64,000 nt of DNA from JBFONV01 sp040779335 (GCA_040779335.1 JBFONV010000001.1:496001-560000); one strand, 5' to 3'. Positions 16,258 through 26,233 are shown, counted from the first letter of the stretch. Program-made: numbers and translations. The notes: a model not told the origin generated them from the sequence alone.

Positions 16258-18714
16258 ATGCGTGTACTTAAATTTGGTGGCTCATCATTAGCAACAGCAG
16301 AAAGGTTTTTGCAGGTTGCTGAGATCATCAAAGCAAAAAGCCAGTCTTCATCTGTTGCGGTAGTTGTTTCTGCTCCACAAGGTGTCACTAATCATTTAGT
16401 CGCTATGGCTGAAAACATTGATAATGAAGAAAAATTACAGACAGATCTTGGCCACTTTAAACACGCAATATCGACCATTATTGATGATTTATCTGCAAGC
16501 TTACCCAGTTTTAATCATCAACATTCAGAGCAAGCATTGGCTAATTGGGAACAGCAACTAAGCAGAACTATGCAAGGTGTGACCATGCTGCAATTCTGCC
16601 CCGAGCATATTCGAGCAAAATTGATCAGTATTGGTGAGCGTTTAAGTGTCGCTTTACTTGATTCGGTATTACAAGCATACCAGCAGCAAGTATCGATTAT
16701 TGAACCTGAAAAATTTCTGCGCACAAATGATGTTGCATTGAACGCTATAGCAGACTTAGTGTTATGCAAAGATAAGTTTCGAGAAGTCTATTCGCAGTTA
16801 AATAATATCTCGTTAATGCCTGGTTTTATCGGTGTGGACAGTCAAGGGCAAGTTACTACGTTAGGTCGCAATGGCTCCGATTATTCTGCGGCCGTTTTAG
16901 CCGTCTGTGCTGATGCAGAGTGTTGTGAAATATGGACTGACGTTGATGGTGTTTATAATGCTGATCCGCGACTAATTAAAGATGCCAAATTGCTCGACTA
17001 TTTGTCATATCAAGAGGCGATGGAATTGTCTTATTTTGGCGCCAGTGTTTTGCATCCTAAAACTATCGGGCCAATAGCACAATTTCACATCCCATGTTTA
17101 ATTAAAAATACGGGTAATCCAGAAGCTGCAGGAACGTTGATCGCCAATGAAAACGATGAACAAAAACGCGTTAAAGCGATTTCAAATCTAGACGACCTTA
17201 CCATGGTGAATGTCTCTGGCCCTGGCATGAAGGGTATGGTGGGCATGGCGAGTCGGGTTTTTGCAACCATGAGCCGAGAAAACATTTCTTTGGTACTGAT
17301 CAGTCAATCATCTAGTGAATATTGTATTAGTTTTTGTATCTATTCTGCTGATGCAGGCTTGGCTGAGCAAAGTTTAAAAGAAGAATTTGAATTAGAACTA
17401 CTTAATGGCTTATTAGAGCCGTTAGAGTTAAAAAGCGATCTCTCGATTGTCTCGTTAGTCGGTGATGGTATGCACCATCAACGCGGCGTTGCAGCAAAAT
17501 TTTTTAGTTCCTTGGCTCAGGCTCGCGTTAACGTGGTTGCTATCGCTCAAGATTCCTCTGAGCGCAGTATTTCTGTGGTTATTGAACAACGTAAGTGTAC
17601 AGATGCTTTAAAAGTCAGTCACCAAAACTTCTTTTCTCATCGTCCTACTATTGATGTTTTTTTGGTGGGCTGCGGCGTTGTTGGCAGTGAATTAATTGAG
17701 CAAATATCGCGTCAACAACCGACACTTAAAGCGCAAAATATCGACTTAAAAGTGTATGGCCTTGCAAACAGCAAAGGTATGGTGTTTGATGAAAACGGTA
17801 TTGATCTTGATAATTGGCCCGAGGTAATGGGGAAAAATGCGGTACCGGTTACCATGGAAAATATTAAAGCGTTTGTCAGAGATAATCACTTGATTAATCC
17901 TGTGCTGGTTGATTCAACGTCCAATGAAGCGTTGGCGATGTCTTATGTCGAATTCCTTGAAGAAGGTTTCCATGTTGTCACACCAAATAAAAAGGCCAAC
18001 ACAGACTCTTGGGAGTATTATCAAGCATTGCGTCATGCCGCGCAAAAGACTAATCGTCGATTCTTGTATGAAACAACGGTCGGTGCAGGCTTACCTGTTA
18101 TCGATACCTTGCAGAATTTAATTAAAGCGGGCGATGAACTAGTGCGTTTTGAAGGAATATTATCAGGATCGCTATCTTATATCTTTGGAAAACTCGATGA
18201 AGGTATGCCTTTGTCACAAGCAACAGCTATTGCCAAAGAAAATGGTTTTACCGAGCCAGATCCCCGTGATGATCTTAGTGGCATGGATGTCGCGAGAAAA
18301 TTACTGATCATGGCACGTGAGTCTGGCATGTCACTTGAGTTAAGTGATATAAAAATAGAATCGGTTCTGCCTGAAGATTTTGATGCTAGCGGCGATGTCA
18401 GTAATTTTATGACAAATTTACCGCAAATCGATCAAGCGTTTTCACAACGAGTTACTGAGGCTAAAGCTCAAGGGAAAGTGCTTAGATATATCGGTAACAT
18501 TGTTGACGGCAAGTGTCAGGTATCGATTGAAGCGGTATCCCAAGAGCATCCTTTATATAGTATAAAAGATGGTGAAAATGCCTTGGCTATTCATAGTCGT
18601 TACTATCAGCCGTTACCTTTTGTACTAAGAGGTTATGGCGCAGGTGCTGCGGTAACAGCGGCAGGGGTATTTGGTGATTTATTAAGAACATTAGCATGGG
18701 AGCAGCAACACTAA
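16258..18714 (+). CDS. thrA: Bifunctional aspartokinase / homoserine dehydrogenase I
   Basis: ThrA catalyses the first and third steps from aspartate to threonine. The 818-residue protein, close to the E. coli length, starts MRVLKFGGSSLA (aspartokinase nucleotide site). Central ACT domains for threonine feedback lie around residues 315-465, and the dehydrogenase begins near VFLVGCGVVGSELI. The catalytic region GAGLPVIDTLQNL and EPDPRDDLSGMDVARK are present. It is the first structural gene behind the thrL attenuator and overlaps thrB by one base. Confidence 0.97.
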   Translation: MRVLKFGGSSLATAERFLQVAEIIKAKSQSSSVAVVVSAPQGVTNHLVAMAENIDNEEKLQTDLGHFKHAISTIIDDLSASLPSFNHQHSEQALANWEQQLSRTMQGVTMLQFCPEHIRAKLISIGERLSVALLDSVLQAYQQQVSIIEPEKFLRTNDVALNAIADLVLCKDKFREVYSQLNNISLMPGFIGVDSQGQVTTLGRNGSDYSAAVLAVCADAECCEIWTDVDGVYNADPRLIKDAKLLDYLSYQEAMELSYFGASVLHPKTIGPIAQFHIPCLIKNTGNPEAAGTLIANENDEQKRVKAISNLDDLTMVNVSGPGMKGMVGMASRVFATMSRENISLVLISQSSSEYCISFCIYSADAGLAEQSLKEEFELELLNGLLEPLELKSDLSIVSLVGDGMHHQRGVAAKFFSSLAQARVNVVAIAQDSSERSISVVIEQRKCTDALKVSHQNFFSHRPTIDVFLVGCGVVGSELIEQISRQQPTLKAQNIDLKVYGLANSKGMVFDENGIDLDNWPEVMGKNAVPVTMENIKAFVRDNHLINPVLVDSTSNEALAMSYVEFLEEGFHVVTPNKKANTDSWEYYQALRHAAQKTNRRFLYETTVGAGLPVIDTLQNLIKAGDELVRFEGILSGSLSYIFGKLDEGMPLSQATAIAKENGFTEPDPRDDLSGMDVARKLLIMARESGMSLELSDIKIESVLPEDFDASGDVSNFMTNLPQIDQAFSQRVTEAKAQGKVLRYIGNIVDGKCQVSIEAVSQEHPLYSIKDGENALAIHSRYYQPLPFVLRGYGAGAAVTAAGVFGDLLRTLAWEQQH

Positions 18715-19676
18715 TGTCAGTTTCAGTATTTGCACCAGCCTCAATTGGTAATGTTAACGTTGGTTTTGATGTTTTAGGGCTAGCGGTTAAGCCTGTTGAT
18801 GGCACGCTATTGGGCGATGTTGTCACTGTTGAAGCATCCGACACCGATGCGCTGGTTGTCGTTGGCGCTTTCGCGAATAAGTTGCCAGTCGAGGCAACCG
18901 ATAACATTGTTTGGCATTGTCTGTTATTGTTTAATCAAGCATTGAGCCAGAAGGGGATAACACCACAAAAAGTAACGTTAACCTTGGATAAAAAAATGCC
19001 AGTCGGTAGCGGCTTAGGTTCAAGTGCCTGCTCAGTTGTTGCTGCGTTAGCTGGATTAAATGCTTTTTATGACAATTACTTTGATGAAGAAGCCATAGTG
19101 CGCATGATGGGGGAAATGGAAGCCCAAATAAGCGGTAGTTTGCATTACGATAATGTTGCCCCTTGTTATTTAGGGGGATTACAACTTATGGTCCCTGATG
19201 AGCAAATAATATCACGTACTTTGCCTTTCTTTGATGATTGCTTTTTTGTCATGGCTTACCCTGGTATTGAAGTGTCAACAAAGGCTGCACGTGATGTTTT
19301 GCCAACGCAATATAGCCGACAAGATTTAATTCGCTTTGGACAAAACTTGGCGACGTTTGTTGATGCATGTCACCGCCAAGATAAATTGCAGGCCTTTGCC
19401 GTACTTGAAGATGTGGTCGCTGAATCATATCGACAGCATTTGCTGCCGGGATTTGAGCAAGCTAAAACTCAGTTACTTGCTGATGGTGCATTAACTGTCG
19501 GGATTTCGGGATCAGGGCCAACGCTGTTTAGTGTTTTTGATCACAAAAGTGACGCCGATAGGGCGGCACAATGGTTACACGATAATTATTTACAAACTGA
19601 CTTAGGCTTTGTCCATGTTTGTAAAGTTGATGAAGTTGGTGCGAGTAAAATATCAACTTGTACTAAGAAGGATTAA
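18714..19676 (+). CDS. thrB: Homoserine kinase ThrB
   Basis: ThrB phosphorylates homoserine with ATP (GHMP kinase family). The 320-residue product begins MSVSVFAPASIGNVNVGFD, matching the family start, and has the ATP loop PVGSGLGSSACSVVAAL. An in-frame start at 18696 exists, but the ATG at 18714 overlaps the thrA stop (TAATG), has GGGAG eleven bases upstream and fits homologues. Threonine attenuation through thrL should control it. Confidence 0.96.
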   Translation: MSVSVFAPASIGNVNVGFDVLGLAVKPVDGTLLGDVVTVEASDTDALVVVGAFANKLPVEATDNIVWHCLLLFNQALSQKGITPQKVTLTLDKKMPVGSGLGSSACSVVAALAGLNAFYDNYFDEEAIVRMMGEMEAQISGSLHYDNVAPCYLGGLQLMVPDEQIISRTLPFFDDCFFVMAYPGIEVSTKAARDVLPTQYSRQDLIRFGQNLATFVDACHRQDKLQAFAVLEDVVAESYRQHLLPGFEQAKTQLLADGALTVGISGSGPTLFSVFDHKSDADRAAQWLHDNYLQTDLGFVHVCKVDEVGASKISTCTKKD

Positions 19677-19680
19677 AATA

Positions 19681-20967
19681 GTGAAATTTTATAATTTAAA
19701 AGAAAATGATGAGCAAGTAAGTTTTGCCGGCGCAGTAAAACAAGGGTTGGGTAAAAACCAGGGCTTGTTTTTTCCTCAAGAAATGCCACATTTTGACAAC
19801 ATCGAGCAGTTACTTGCTATGCCATTGGTTGAACGTAGTGTCAAAATTTTACTGCCATTCGTCAGTGATGATTTAACAGAAAGTGAATTAACTCAAATTG
19901 TTACCGCTGCTTTTAACTTTCCGGCCCAATTACAACCGATCAGTGAAAAACGCGCCATTCTTGAGTTGTTTCATGGACCAACACTGGCCTTTAAAGACTT
20001 TGGTGCTCGCTTTATGGCGCAGTGCTTACAAAAGTTTAGTGGTGATAAAAAAATCACCATATTAACCGCAACATCAGGGGATACGGGGGCGGCGGTTGCT
20101 CATGCATTTCATGGGCTTAAAAATATACGCGTCGTCATTCTTTATCCAAAAGGTAAGATCAGCTTATTACAAGAAAAAATGTTTACTACCCTAGGTGGCA
20201 ATATTGAAACCTTAGCCGTAGATGGAACATTTGATGACTGCCAAGCATTAGTCAAAAAATCATTTGACGATAGAGAATTAGCTAATGCTATCGGCTTAAA
20301 CTCGGCCAACTCTATTAATATCAGCCGCTTGTTAGCGCAAATTTGTTATTACTTTGAAGCTATGGCACAGCTTGCCCGTCAGCGCAGTAGCACTGAGCTC
20401 GATGATGTTGTTTTTTCTATTCCAAGTGGTAATTTTGGTAATTTGACCGCAGGCTTGTTTGCTAAAGCCATGGGTTTGCCGATTAAACGTTTTATTGCCG
20501 CAACTAATGCCAATGATACGGTACCGCGCTACTTAGCTACGGGAGAATGGTCACCGCATGAAACAGTGGCAACTATTTCTAATGCAATGGATGTGAGCGA
20601 TCCTAATAACTGGCCTCGCGTAGAGCACATGTTGCGTTCCGGCATCGTAGATAAAGATTGCGTCAGTTCGGTATCTATTGATGAAGAACAAACGCAATCT
20701 ACGGTTATTGGCTTAAATAAATTAGGTTATATTAGTGAACCGCATGCCGCAGTAGCGTATAAGGCATTGCAATACAATGCAAATGACGATGAATTTGGTG
20801 TCTTTTTAGGGACAGCGCATCCTGCCAAGTTTAAAGAAGTGGTCGAAAGTATTTTAGGTTGTCCTATCGGTTTACCCAAAGAACTGGCCGATTGCTCGGG
20901 AGAAAGTATTTTATCGCTTGATTTGGCCGCAGATTTTGCAAAATTGCGTGAATATTTATTAGCGTAA
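19681..20967 (+). CDS. thrC: Threonine synthase ThrC
   Basis: ThrC converts O-phosphohomoserine to threonine with PLP. Starting at the GTG at 19681, the product is 428 residues, equal to the E. coli enzyme, and begins MKFYNLKENDEQVSFAGAV. The PLP lysine lies in GPTLAFKDFGA and the phosphate loop in TSGDTGAAVAHAF. An AGAAGGA ribosome site sits eight bases before the GTG, so the longer in-frame start at 19609 inside thrB is rejected. It is the last gene of the thr operon. Confidence 0.97.
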   Translation: MKFYNLKENDEQVSFAGAVKQGLGKNQGLFFPQEMPHFDNIEQLLAMPLVERSVKILLPFVSDDLTESELTQIVTAAFNFPAQLQPISEKRAILELFHGPTLAFKDFGARFMAQCLQKFSGDKKITILTATSGDTGAAVAHAFHGLKNIRVVILYPKGKISLLQEKMFTTLGGNIETLAVDGTFDDCQALVKKSFDDRELANAIGLNSANSINISRLLAQICYYFEAMAQLARQRSSTELDDVVFSIPSGNFGNLTAGLFAKAMGLPIKRFIAATNANDTVPRYLATGEWSPHETVATISNAMDVSDPNNWPRVEHMLRSGIVDKDCVSSVSIDEEQTQSTVIGLNKLGYISEPHAAVAYKALQYNANDDEFGVFLGTAHPAKFKEVVESILGCPIGLPKELADCSGESILSLDLAADFAKLREYLLA

Positions 20968-21064
20968 AGATAAAATCATTGGCTTAAGCAAGAGGGGCAA
21001 TACTAAGTGAATGACTTAATAAACTTGGTATAAGTAGAGAAAGAAAAAATCTTACCCTATAAAT

Positions 21065-21095
21065 AAAGGCAGTTTGATACTGCCTTTAGTTTTTT
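21065..21095 (+). terminator. Rho-independent terminator of the thr operon
   Basis: AAAGGCAGT (21065-21073) pairs perfectly with ACTGCCTTT (21079-21087), followed by a T-rich tract to 21095. It separates thrC from ung. Confidence 0.9.
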
Positions 21096-21109
21096 GGAAG
21101 CTAGCTAAA

Positions 21110-21778
21110 ATGATAAAAGATAGTCAATGGCAGGGCATCATAGCCCAAGAAAAAAATCAGGCATATTTTGTAGACTTACTTGAAGAAATTAATAAGCAAC
21201 GCCAGCAAGGGATAAAAATATACCCAAGTGATGAGCATATATTTTCAGCATTTGATTATGTTGATTTACCAGAGGTAAAGGTCGTTATTTTGGGACAAGA
21301 CCCCTACCATGGCGAAGGGCAAGCACAAGGCCTCGCTTTTTCTGTGCCAAAACAAATGAAAATACCTCCATCGTTAAAAAACATCTATAAAGAGCTGGCT
21401 AATGACATCGATGGTTTTACTATTCCCGACCATGGCTCGTTAATTCATTGGGCCCAGCAAGGCGTTTTACTGCTAAATACCGTTTTAACAGTGCAAGCAA
21501 GGAACGCACATTCTCATGCAAAACTGGGATGGGAGACGTTTACCGATAAAGTTATAGCGCAAATTAACGAGAAAAATGATGGCTGTATTTTTATGCTGTG
21601 GGGGAGTCATGCGCAGAAAAAAGGCGCGAAGATTGATACGCAAAAACACTGTGTACTGCTAGGCCCACACCCTTCTCCACTATCAGCATATCGAGGTTTT
21701 TTCGGTTGCAAACATTTCTCACAAGCAAACGCATGGTTAACGGCCCATGAAAAATCTGCAATCGATTGGTCTGTTTGA
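21110..21778 (+). CDS. ung: Uracil-DNA glycosylase Ung
   Basis: Ung excises uracil from DNA as the first step of base-excision repair. The product has the catalytic GQDPYHGEGQAQGLAFS motif and the C-terminal HPSPLSAYRGFFG motif of family 1. I take the ATG at 21110 (222 residues) because an in-frame start at 21074 lies inside the preceding terminator and GGAAG sits eleven bases before 21110. It appears monocistronic. Confidence 0.96.
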   Translation: MIKDSQWQGIIAQEKNQAYFVDLLEEINKQRQQGIKIYPSDEHIFSAFDYVDLPEVKVVILGQDPYHGEGQAQGLAFSVPKQMKIPPSLKNIYKELANDIDGFTIPDHGSLIHWAQQGVLLLNTVLTVQARNAHSHAKLGWETFTDKVIAQINEKNDGCIFMLWGSHAQKKGAKIDTQKHCVLLGPHPSPLSAYRGFFGCKHFSQANAWLTAHEKSAIDWSV

Positions 21779-21977
21779 ATATCGATAAAATCGTTCGACT
21801 TGTTGTGAAATCAGCAATAAAAAATCTATTTATTGAAAAAAATTAAATTTTTTTTAGATTTTTATAGGAATTTTATTTCCAGCCCTTTGGTATTTGTAAA
21901 ATAATGTTCTCTTTTCTAGTAAAGATAAAATCGTTATGAGAATATATTACCTAAATAATGTGTTTTTGTAGGTTGAA

Positions 21978-22442
21978 ATGAACTTAGATGCTATAGATTT
22001 AGAACTTCTTGCCATTCTTCAGCGTGATGTTAGTATCCCTATTGAAGAGTTGGCAAAGCGTGTTGGACTTACTAAAACACCGTGTTGGCGGCGCCTGCAA
22101 AAGCTGGAAATGAGTGGCATTATTAAAAGTAAAGTAGCCTTGTTAGATGCTAAATTACTGGATTTAAATGTTTCGGTCATAGTGCAAGTTAAGACCAGTC
22201 ACCATAGCAGCGAGTGGTTAGAAAGCTTCTCTCGCACGGTTGCAGCATTTCCAGAAGTCGTCGATTTTTATCGTATGAGTGGTGAATATGATTATTTGCT
22301 GCGAGTTATCGTTAAAGATATCGCGGCTTATGATGCGTTTTATAAGCGCTTCATTCAGGCAACTAGCCTGACGGATGTTACCTCTAATTTTGCAATGGAG
22401 GAGATCAAAAGCTCAACACAACTTCCTTTGCCATCGTCATAA
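21978..22442 (+). CDS. Lrp/AsnC family transcriptional regulator
   Basis: A 154-residue protein with an N-terminal helix-turn-helix (IPIEELAKRVGLTKTPCWRRL) and a C-terminal RAM/AsnC effector domain, in which GEYDYLLRVIVKD is recognisable. Family members bind amino acids and act as octamers. It precedes a class V PLP enzyme by 33 bases on the same strand, so it probably regulates that gene in response to an amino-acid substrate. That link is inference. Confidence 0.92.
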   Translation: MNLDAIDLELLAILQRDVSIPIEELAKRVGLTKTPCWRRLQKLEMSGIIKSKVALLDAKLLDLNVSVIVQVKTSHHSSEWLESFSRTVAAFPEVVDFYRMSGEYDYLLRVIVKDIAAYDAFYKRFIQATSLTDVTSNFAMEEIKSSTQLPLPSS

Positions 22443-22475
22443 TTTTTTACTTTTACAGCATAGGTTGATCATATA

Positions 22476-24008
22476 ATGTCGCTTGAATTACACTTTTTAC
22501 CGTTTCGTCAAAATATCATTGGACATGATCTTAAACATAATATTAATGGTAAAGACGTCGATATTATCTATGCTGACTGGACGGCGAGTGGCCGTTTATA
22601 TCAACCTATTGAAGACTATATTAATCAACAGCTTGGCCCTTATGTCGCCAATACTCATACCGAAACAAATTTAACCGGCACCGCAATGACGACGGCGTAT
22701 CACGATGCGCAGCGTATTATTAAACGCCATGTTAATGCCTGTGATAACGATATTTTGATCACGGCAGGCGCTGGCATGACCGCAGTGGTTAATAAATTTC
22801 AACGTATATTGGGCTTGCGCGTTCCAGAACGCATGAAAGATCAGGTACATTTTGAAGAAAACGAAAAGCCGGTCGTGTTTATTACTCATATGGAGCACCA
22901 CTCTAATCAAACAACATGGCACGAGTGCGATGTTACCCTAGAAATTGTTAGGCCCGATGAAAATGGATTGCCTTGTGTAGAACACCTTGAACAGCTGTTG
23001 GTTCAATACGCTGAACGAACGGTTAAGATAGGCTCATTTACGGCATGTTCAAATGTAACCGGAATAAAAACGCCTTATTATCAACTTGCTGAAATCATGC
23101 ATCAGCACCGTGGTGTGTGTTTTGTTGATTTTGCCGCCTCTGCTCCTTATGTTGATATAGATATGCATCCGGCTAATTCGAAACAAAGTCTAGATGCGAT
23201 ATTTTTCTCTCCGCATAAATTTTTAGGTGGCCCCGGCAGCTCAGGGGTATTAGTGTTTAATAAAGCCTTGTACAAAAATAAGATCCCAGATCATCCCGGT
23301 GGTGGCACAGTAACGTGGACAAATCCGTGGGGAGAATATAGCTTCTTTAATAATATTGAAATGCGTGAAGATGGCGGAACTCCGGGGTTTTTACAATGCA
23401 TACGCACAGCGTTAGCTATTAAAGTTAAAGAGGCGATGGATGTTAATTTGATCGCGGCGCGTGAACGAGAACTCACTGACTATGTCATGGAGGAGTTAGA
23501 TAAAAACGACCGCGTAGTTATGCTTGAGCCACATATTCGAGAGCGCTTGTGCATAGTGTCATTTTATATCCCTGGTGCGCATCACAACTTGGTGGTTCGA
23601 TTATTAAATGATCGTTTTGGAATTCAAACCCGTGGTGGCTGCTCATGCGCTGGCACATATGGCCATATTTTGCTTAACGTTGATCACGACACATCACTGA
23701 AAATAACTGAGCAGATTGATTTAGGCGATTTCGCGGAAAAACCCGGTTGGATCAGAGCTTCGTTTCATCCAACTACGTCCAATGAAGAAGTAAAATATGT
23801 GGTGAACGCGATAAATGCATTAACGTTAAACCTAGAACTTTGGAGTAAGGATTACCGATTCAATCCGGCTACAGGTGATTTTGAAAACCATCATATGGAC
23901 GAGGTTTGCTATCCCAACTTAAAGGGTTTTTCACCACTTCCTATGAAAGTAGAGCAAAGTGAAAGTGAAGTGCCTAAGTCGAAATTTTTTAAATTATTTT
24001 CACTATAA
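22476..24008 (+). CDS. Class V aminotransferase-fold PLP enzyme
   Basis: The 510-residue protein belongs to the aminotransferase class V group that includes cysteine desulfurases and isopenicillin-epimerase-like enzymes. The PLP lysine is in FFSPHKFLGGPGSSGVLVF, and a cysteine pair occurs in RGGCSCAGTYGH where desulfurases carry a catalytic cysteine loop. The histidine-rich FITHMEHHSNQ region fits the cofactor pocket. It is longer than IscS or SufS, with a C-terminal extension after about residue 450. Substrate is unknown; co-transcription with the Lrp regulator suggests amino-acid catabolism or sulfur mobilisation. Confidence 0.85.
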   Translation: MSLELHFLPFRQNIIGHDLKHNINGKDVDIIYADWTASGRLYQPIEDYINQQLGPYVANTHTETNLTGTAMTTAYHDAQRIIKRHVNACDNDILITAGAGMTAVVNKFQRILGLRVPERMKDQVHFEENEKPVVFITHMEHHSNQTTWHECDVTLEIVRPDENGLPCVEHLEQLLVQYAERTVKIGSFTACSNVTGIKTPYYQLAEIMHQHRGVCFVDFAASAPYVDIDMHPANSKQSLDAIFFSPHKFLGGPGSSGVLVFNKALYKNKIPDHPGGGTVTWTNPWGEYSFFNNIEMREDGGTPGFLQCIRTALAIKVKEAMDVNLIAARERELTDYVMEELDKNDRVVMLEPHIRERLCIVSFYIPGAHHNLVVRLLNDRFGIQTRGGCSCAGTYGHILLNVDHDTSLKITEQIDLGDFAEKPGWIRASFHPTTSNEEVKYVVNAINALTLNLELWSKDYRFNPATGDFENHHMDEVCYPNLKGFSPLPMKVEQSESEVPKSKFFKLFSL

Positions 24009-24029
24009 TTAACGATAAAGTAGTAGGTT

Positions 24030-24067
24030 ATTTAGCTATACCTGTGTCAACCATAGGATAGCTAAAT
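24030..24067. terminator. Possible bidirectional terminator hairpin
   Basis: ATTTAGCTAT (24030-24039) pairs perfectly with ATAGCTAAAT (24058-24067), with inner CCT/AGG pairing. It lies between convergent genes. No strong T-run follows on either strand, so function as a terminator is tentative. Confidence 0.4.
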
Positions 24068-24073
24068 GCCACA

Positions 24074-24640
24074 TTAATCAAAATAAATAATCATTTCTGC
24101 AGCTTCGCAGTGGCAGTCAAAACCACATAGAATACAGTTGTATCCGTTTATGCTGTCTTGATGCCACTTATCTGGGTGTATTTTTACTAACTCTCCACCA
24201 CATTTGGTAAAATATTTCACCGCGCTGTTGCCCGGGCTTTGCTTCCACAGATGACTGACACCTGCCATTGCGCCTTGCTCTTTACTGGCGTTAATCGAAA
24301 GTGTTAATAGTTGACTGCCGATGCCATGCCCTCGGTACTCTTCATCAACAGTATTACATTTGAAATAACAGACCTTATCTTGAGCGACCTGCCATAAATT
24401 AGGGCTACTCCATTGATCTACCGCCCATTTACTAGGCGCATAGGTGATACGAAAGCCAACAAGCTTTTCGCCATCATAAACAACAAATCCACTGTTGATA
24501 TTTTTGAATATGCCCTTAGCATACCAATCGCGAATATTTTGTGCGGTGAGGTAGCCATCGCCATGGACAAAATTACCTAGTGTAATGACTTTCTCGAAAT
24601 CGTCAGGCGTTAAATTTTTGTATTCTAGTGTAACTGTCAT
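24074..24640 (-). CDS. GNAT family acetyltransferase with cysteine-rich tail
   Basis: The 188-residue protein has a GNAT fold with the acetyl-CoA motif DEEYRGHGIGSQLLTLS near residue 100 and an aromatic-rich substrate region. The C terminus, CILCGFDCHCEAAEMII, carries four closely spaced cysteines and a histidine, which I do not recall from GNATs and which could bind metal. A TTG at 24676 would lengthen the protein by 12 residues. I prefer the ATG at 24640, which leads straight into the domain; neither start has a strong ribosome site. Substrate is unknown. Confidence 0.8.
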   Translation of the reverse strand: MTVTLEYKNLTPDDFEKVITLGNFVHGDGYLTAQNIRDWYAKGIFKNINSGFVVYDGEKLVGFRITYAPSKWAVDQWSSPNLWQVAQDKVCYFKCNTVDEEYRGHGIGSQLLTLSINASKEQGAMAGVSHLWKQSPGNSAVKYFTKCGGELVKIHPDKWHQDSINGYNCILCGFDCHCEAAEMIIYFD

Positions 24641-24790
24641 AAGGGGTATGAAATTCTCGTTAGCTGTGGGCAACAACAGTAGTGCATTAGCCCATTAGTG
24701 TATTGATTATAACGTATTTAGTATGCCATTATGACGCCCTTTTAGCATGTGTTATTAAGCAACTATGTTCATTTTAGAATTGGAGTGACA

Positions 24791-26140
24791 ATGTACGATC
24801 CTTTACACGATTTAACACCTGGTTCTGGTGAAGCCTACCCAAATAGTTATTGGGCCGATACCTCAGGCGAAGCACCGGCTGATGACGGTAAACTCGATAA
24901 AGATATTGATGTCGATGTGGTTATTATTGGCGCTGGTTATACAGGATTGTCATGTGCACTTCATTTGGCACGCGAACACGGCATTAAAGCGCATGTTTTG
25001 GAAGCAAACAAAACAGCATGGGGTTGCAGTGGTCGCAATGCCGGTTTTATTTTAAAGTCATCCGGTCGAAAAACCTACTCGAGCATGGCCAAGCAATGGG
25101 GCGAAGAAGTCATGCGCGGCATCTATGATGAGATGTGTGCGGGTGTTGAAACCGTTAAAGGCTTGATTGCAGAGGGGATTGATTGCCAGCAACAAAGTCC
25201 CGGATTTTTAAAGGTTGCTCACAAACCTAAAATGCTTAATGAACTTGTATCGCTGGCGAAGTTACAACAAAAGATGTTCGGTTACGATGTCGAAATATTG
25301 TCACGAAGTGAAGTTCGTCAGCAATATATGGATGATAAAAATGCCTATGGCGCGATTAGATATCAAGACGGTTTCGGTTTAAATCCACTTAAACTCGCTT
25401 GGGGTTATCAACAATTAGCACGGGCAGCTGGTGCTAAAATTTATACCGCTTCACCGGTTATTCATTGGCATGAAAGTGTCACTGCTAACAGTCGTTCTCA
25501 TAAATTAATAACACCTAATGGCGTAGTAACGGCAAAGAAAGTTGTGATTGCCACCAATGGCTACACCCCGAAAAATTTACATGGTTTAGTGATTAATAGA
25601 ACCTTGCCGGTGTTATCGCAAATTATAGTGACTCAGCCATTATCGGATGAACAAATTGCTGCGTGTAATTTATTAACAACTAATGTCGTCATGGATACCC
25701 GAGCGTTAAAGTACTATTATCGCAAGCTTCCTGATAATCGTATTTTATTTGGCGGTCGTGGGGCGATAACGGGTAAAGGCGCTGAAGATCCTTACTATGC
25801 CAATCGCTTGTTATCGGTATTAAAAACAAGTTTTCCTGCGTTGATAGATATTCGATATGATTATGCTTGGTCTGGCTGGATTTGTATGTCGTTGGATGAT
25901 TTACCGCATATTTATCAGAACGAAGCTCAAGATATCTTTTACAGTATGGGCTATTGCGGCAGTGGCGTGTCGTTTTCGGTGCAAGCAGGTAAACGCATGG
26001 CTGAAAAAGTGGCTGAGCAACAAGTGCCTAATTTACCCCTGTATCAAAAAGCGTTACCTAAATTTCCATTGGCACCATTAAGGAGGGTCGGACAGTGGGG
26101 GTATTTTCATTATGGCAAAATTAAAGATAATTGGTTTTAG
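24791..26140 (+). CDS. FAD-dependent oxidoreductase (DAO / PuuB-like)
   Basis: A 449-residue flavoprotein of the D-amino-acid-oxidase family. The N-terminal dinucleotide motif VVIIGAGYTGLSCALHLA, the GCSGRNAGF segment that contacts FAD, and the C-terminal GYCGSGVSFSVQAGKRMAE are typical. It resembles gamma-glutamylputrescine oxidase (PuuB-type) enzymes that oxidise amines, but the substrate cannot be read from sequence. The start at 24791 has GGAG five bases upstream. It is followed by a terminator and has no operon partner. Confidence 0.88.
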   Translation: MYDPLHDLTPGSGEAYPNSYWADTSGEAPADDGKLDKDIDVDVVIIGAGYTGLSCALHLAREHGIKAHVLEANKTAWGCSGRNAGFILKSSGRKTYSSMAKQWGEEVMRGIYDEMCAGVETVKGLIAEGIDCQQQSPGFLKVAHKPKMLNELVSLAKLQQKMFGYDVEILSRSEVRQQYMDDKNAYGAIRYQDGFGLNPLKLAWGYQQLARAAGAKIYTASPVIHWHESVTANSRSHKLITPNGVVTAKKVVIATNGYTPKNLHGLVINRTLPVLSQIIVTQPLSDEQIAACNLLTTNVVMDTRALKYYYRKLPDNRILFGGRGAITGKGAEDPYYANRLLSVLKTSFPALIDIRYDYAWSGWICMSLDDLPHIYQNEAQDIFYSMGYCGSGVSFSVQAGKRMAEKVAEQQVPNLPLYQKALPKFPLAPLRRVGQWGYFHYGKIKDNWF

Positions 26141-26149
26141 TTATTATAT

Positions 26150-26177
26150 AAAAAACACGGTATTAGCCGTGTTTTTT
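26150..26177 (+). terminator. Rho-independent terminator after the FAD oxidoreductase
   Basis: ACACGG pairs with CCGTGT around a TATTAG loop, preceded by an A-run and followed by six T residues. The flanking A and T runs make it usable from both strands, and a convergent gene ends at 26234. Confidence 0.88.
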
Positions 26178-26233
26178 ATATGATGAAAAGATAAAGTTTT
26201 ATCGACTTAAGCTGGTCAACCTAGTGGTCATCA

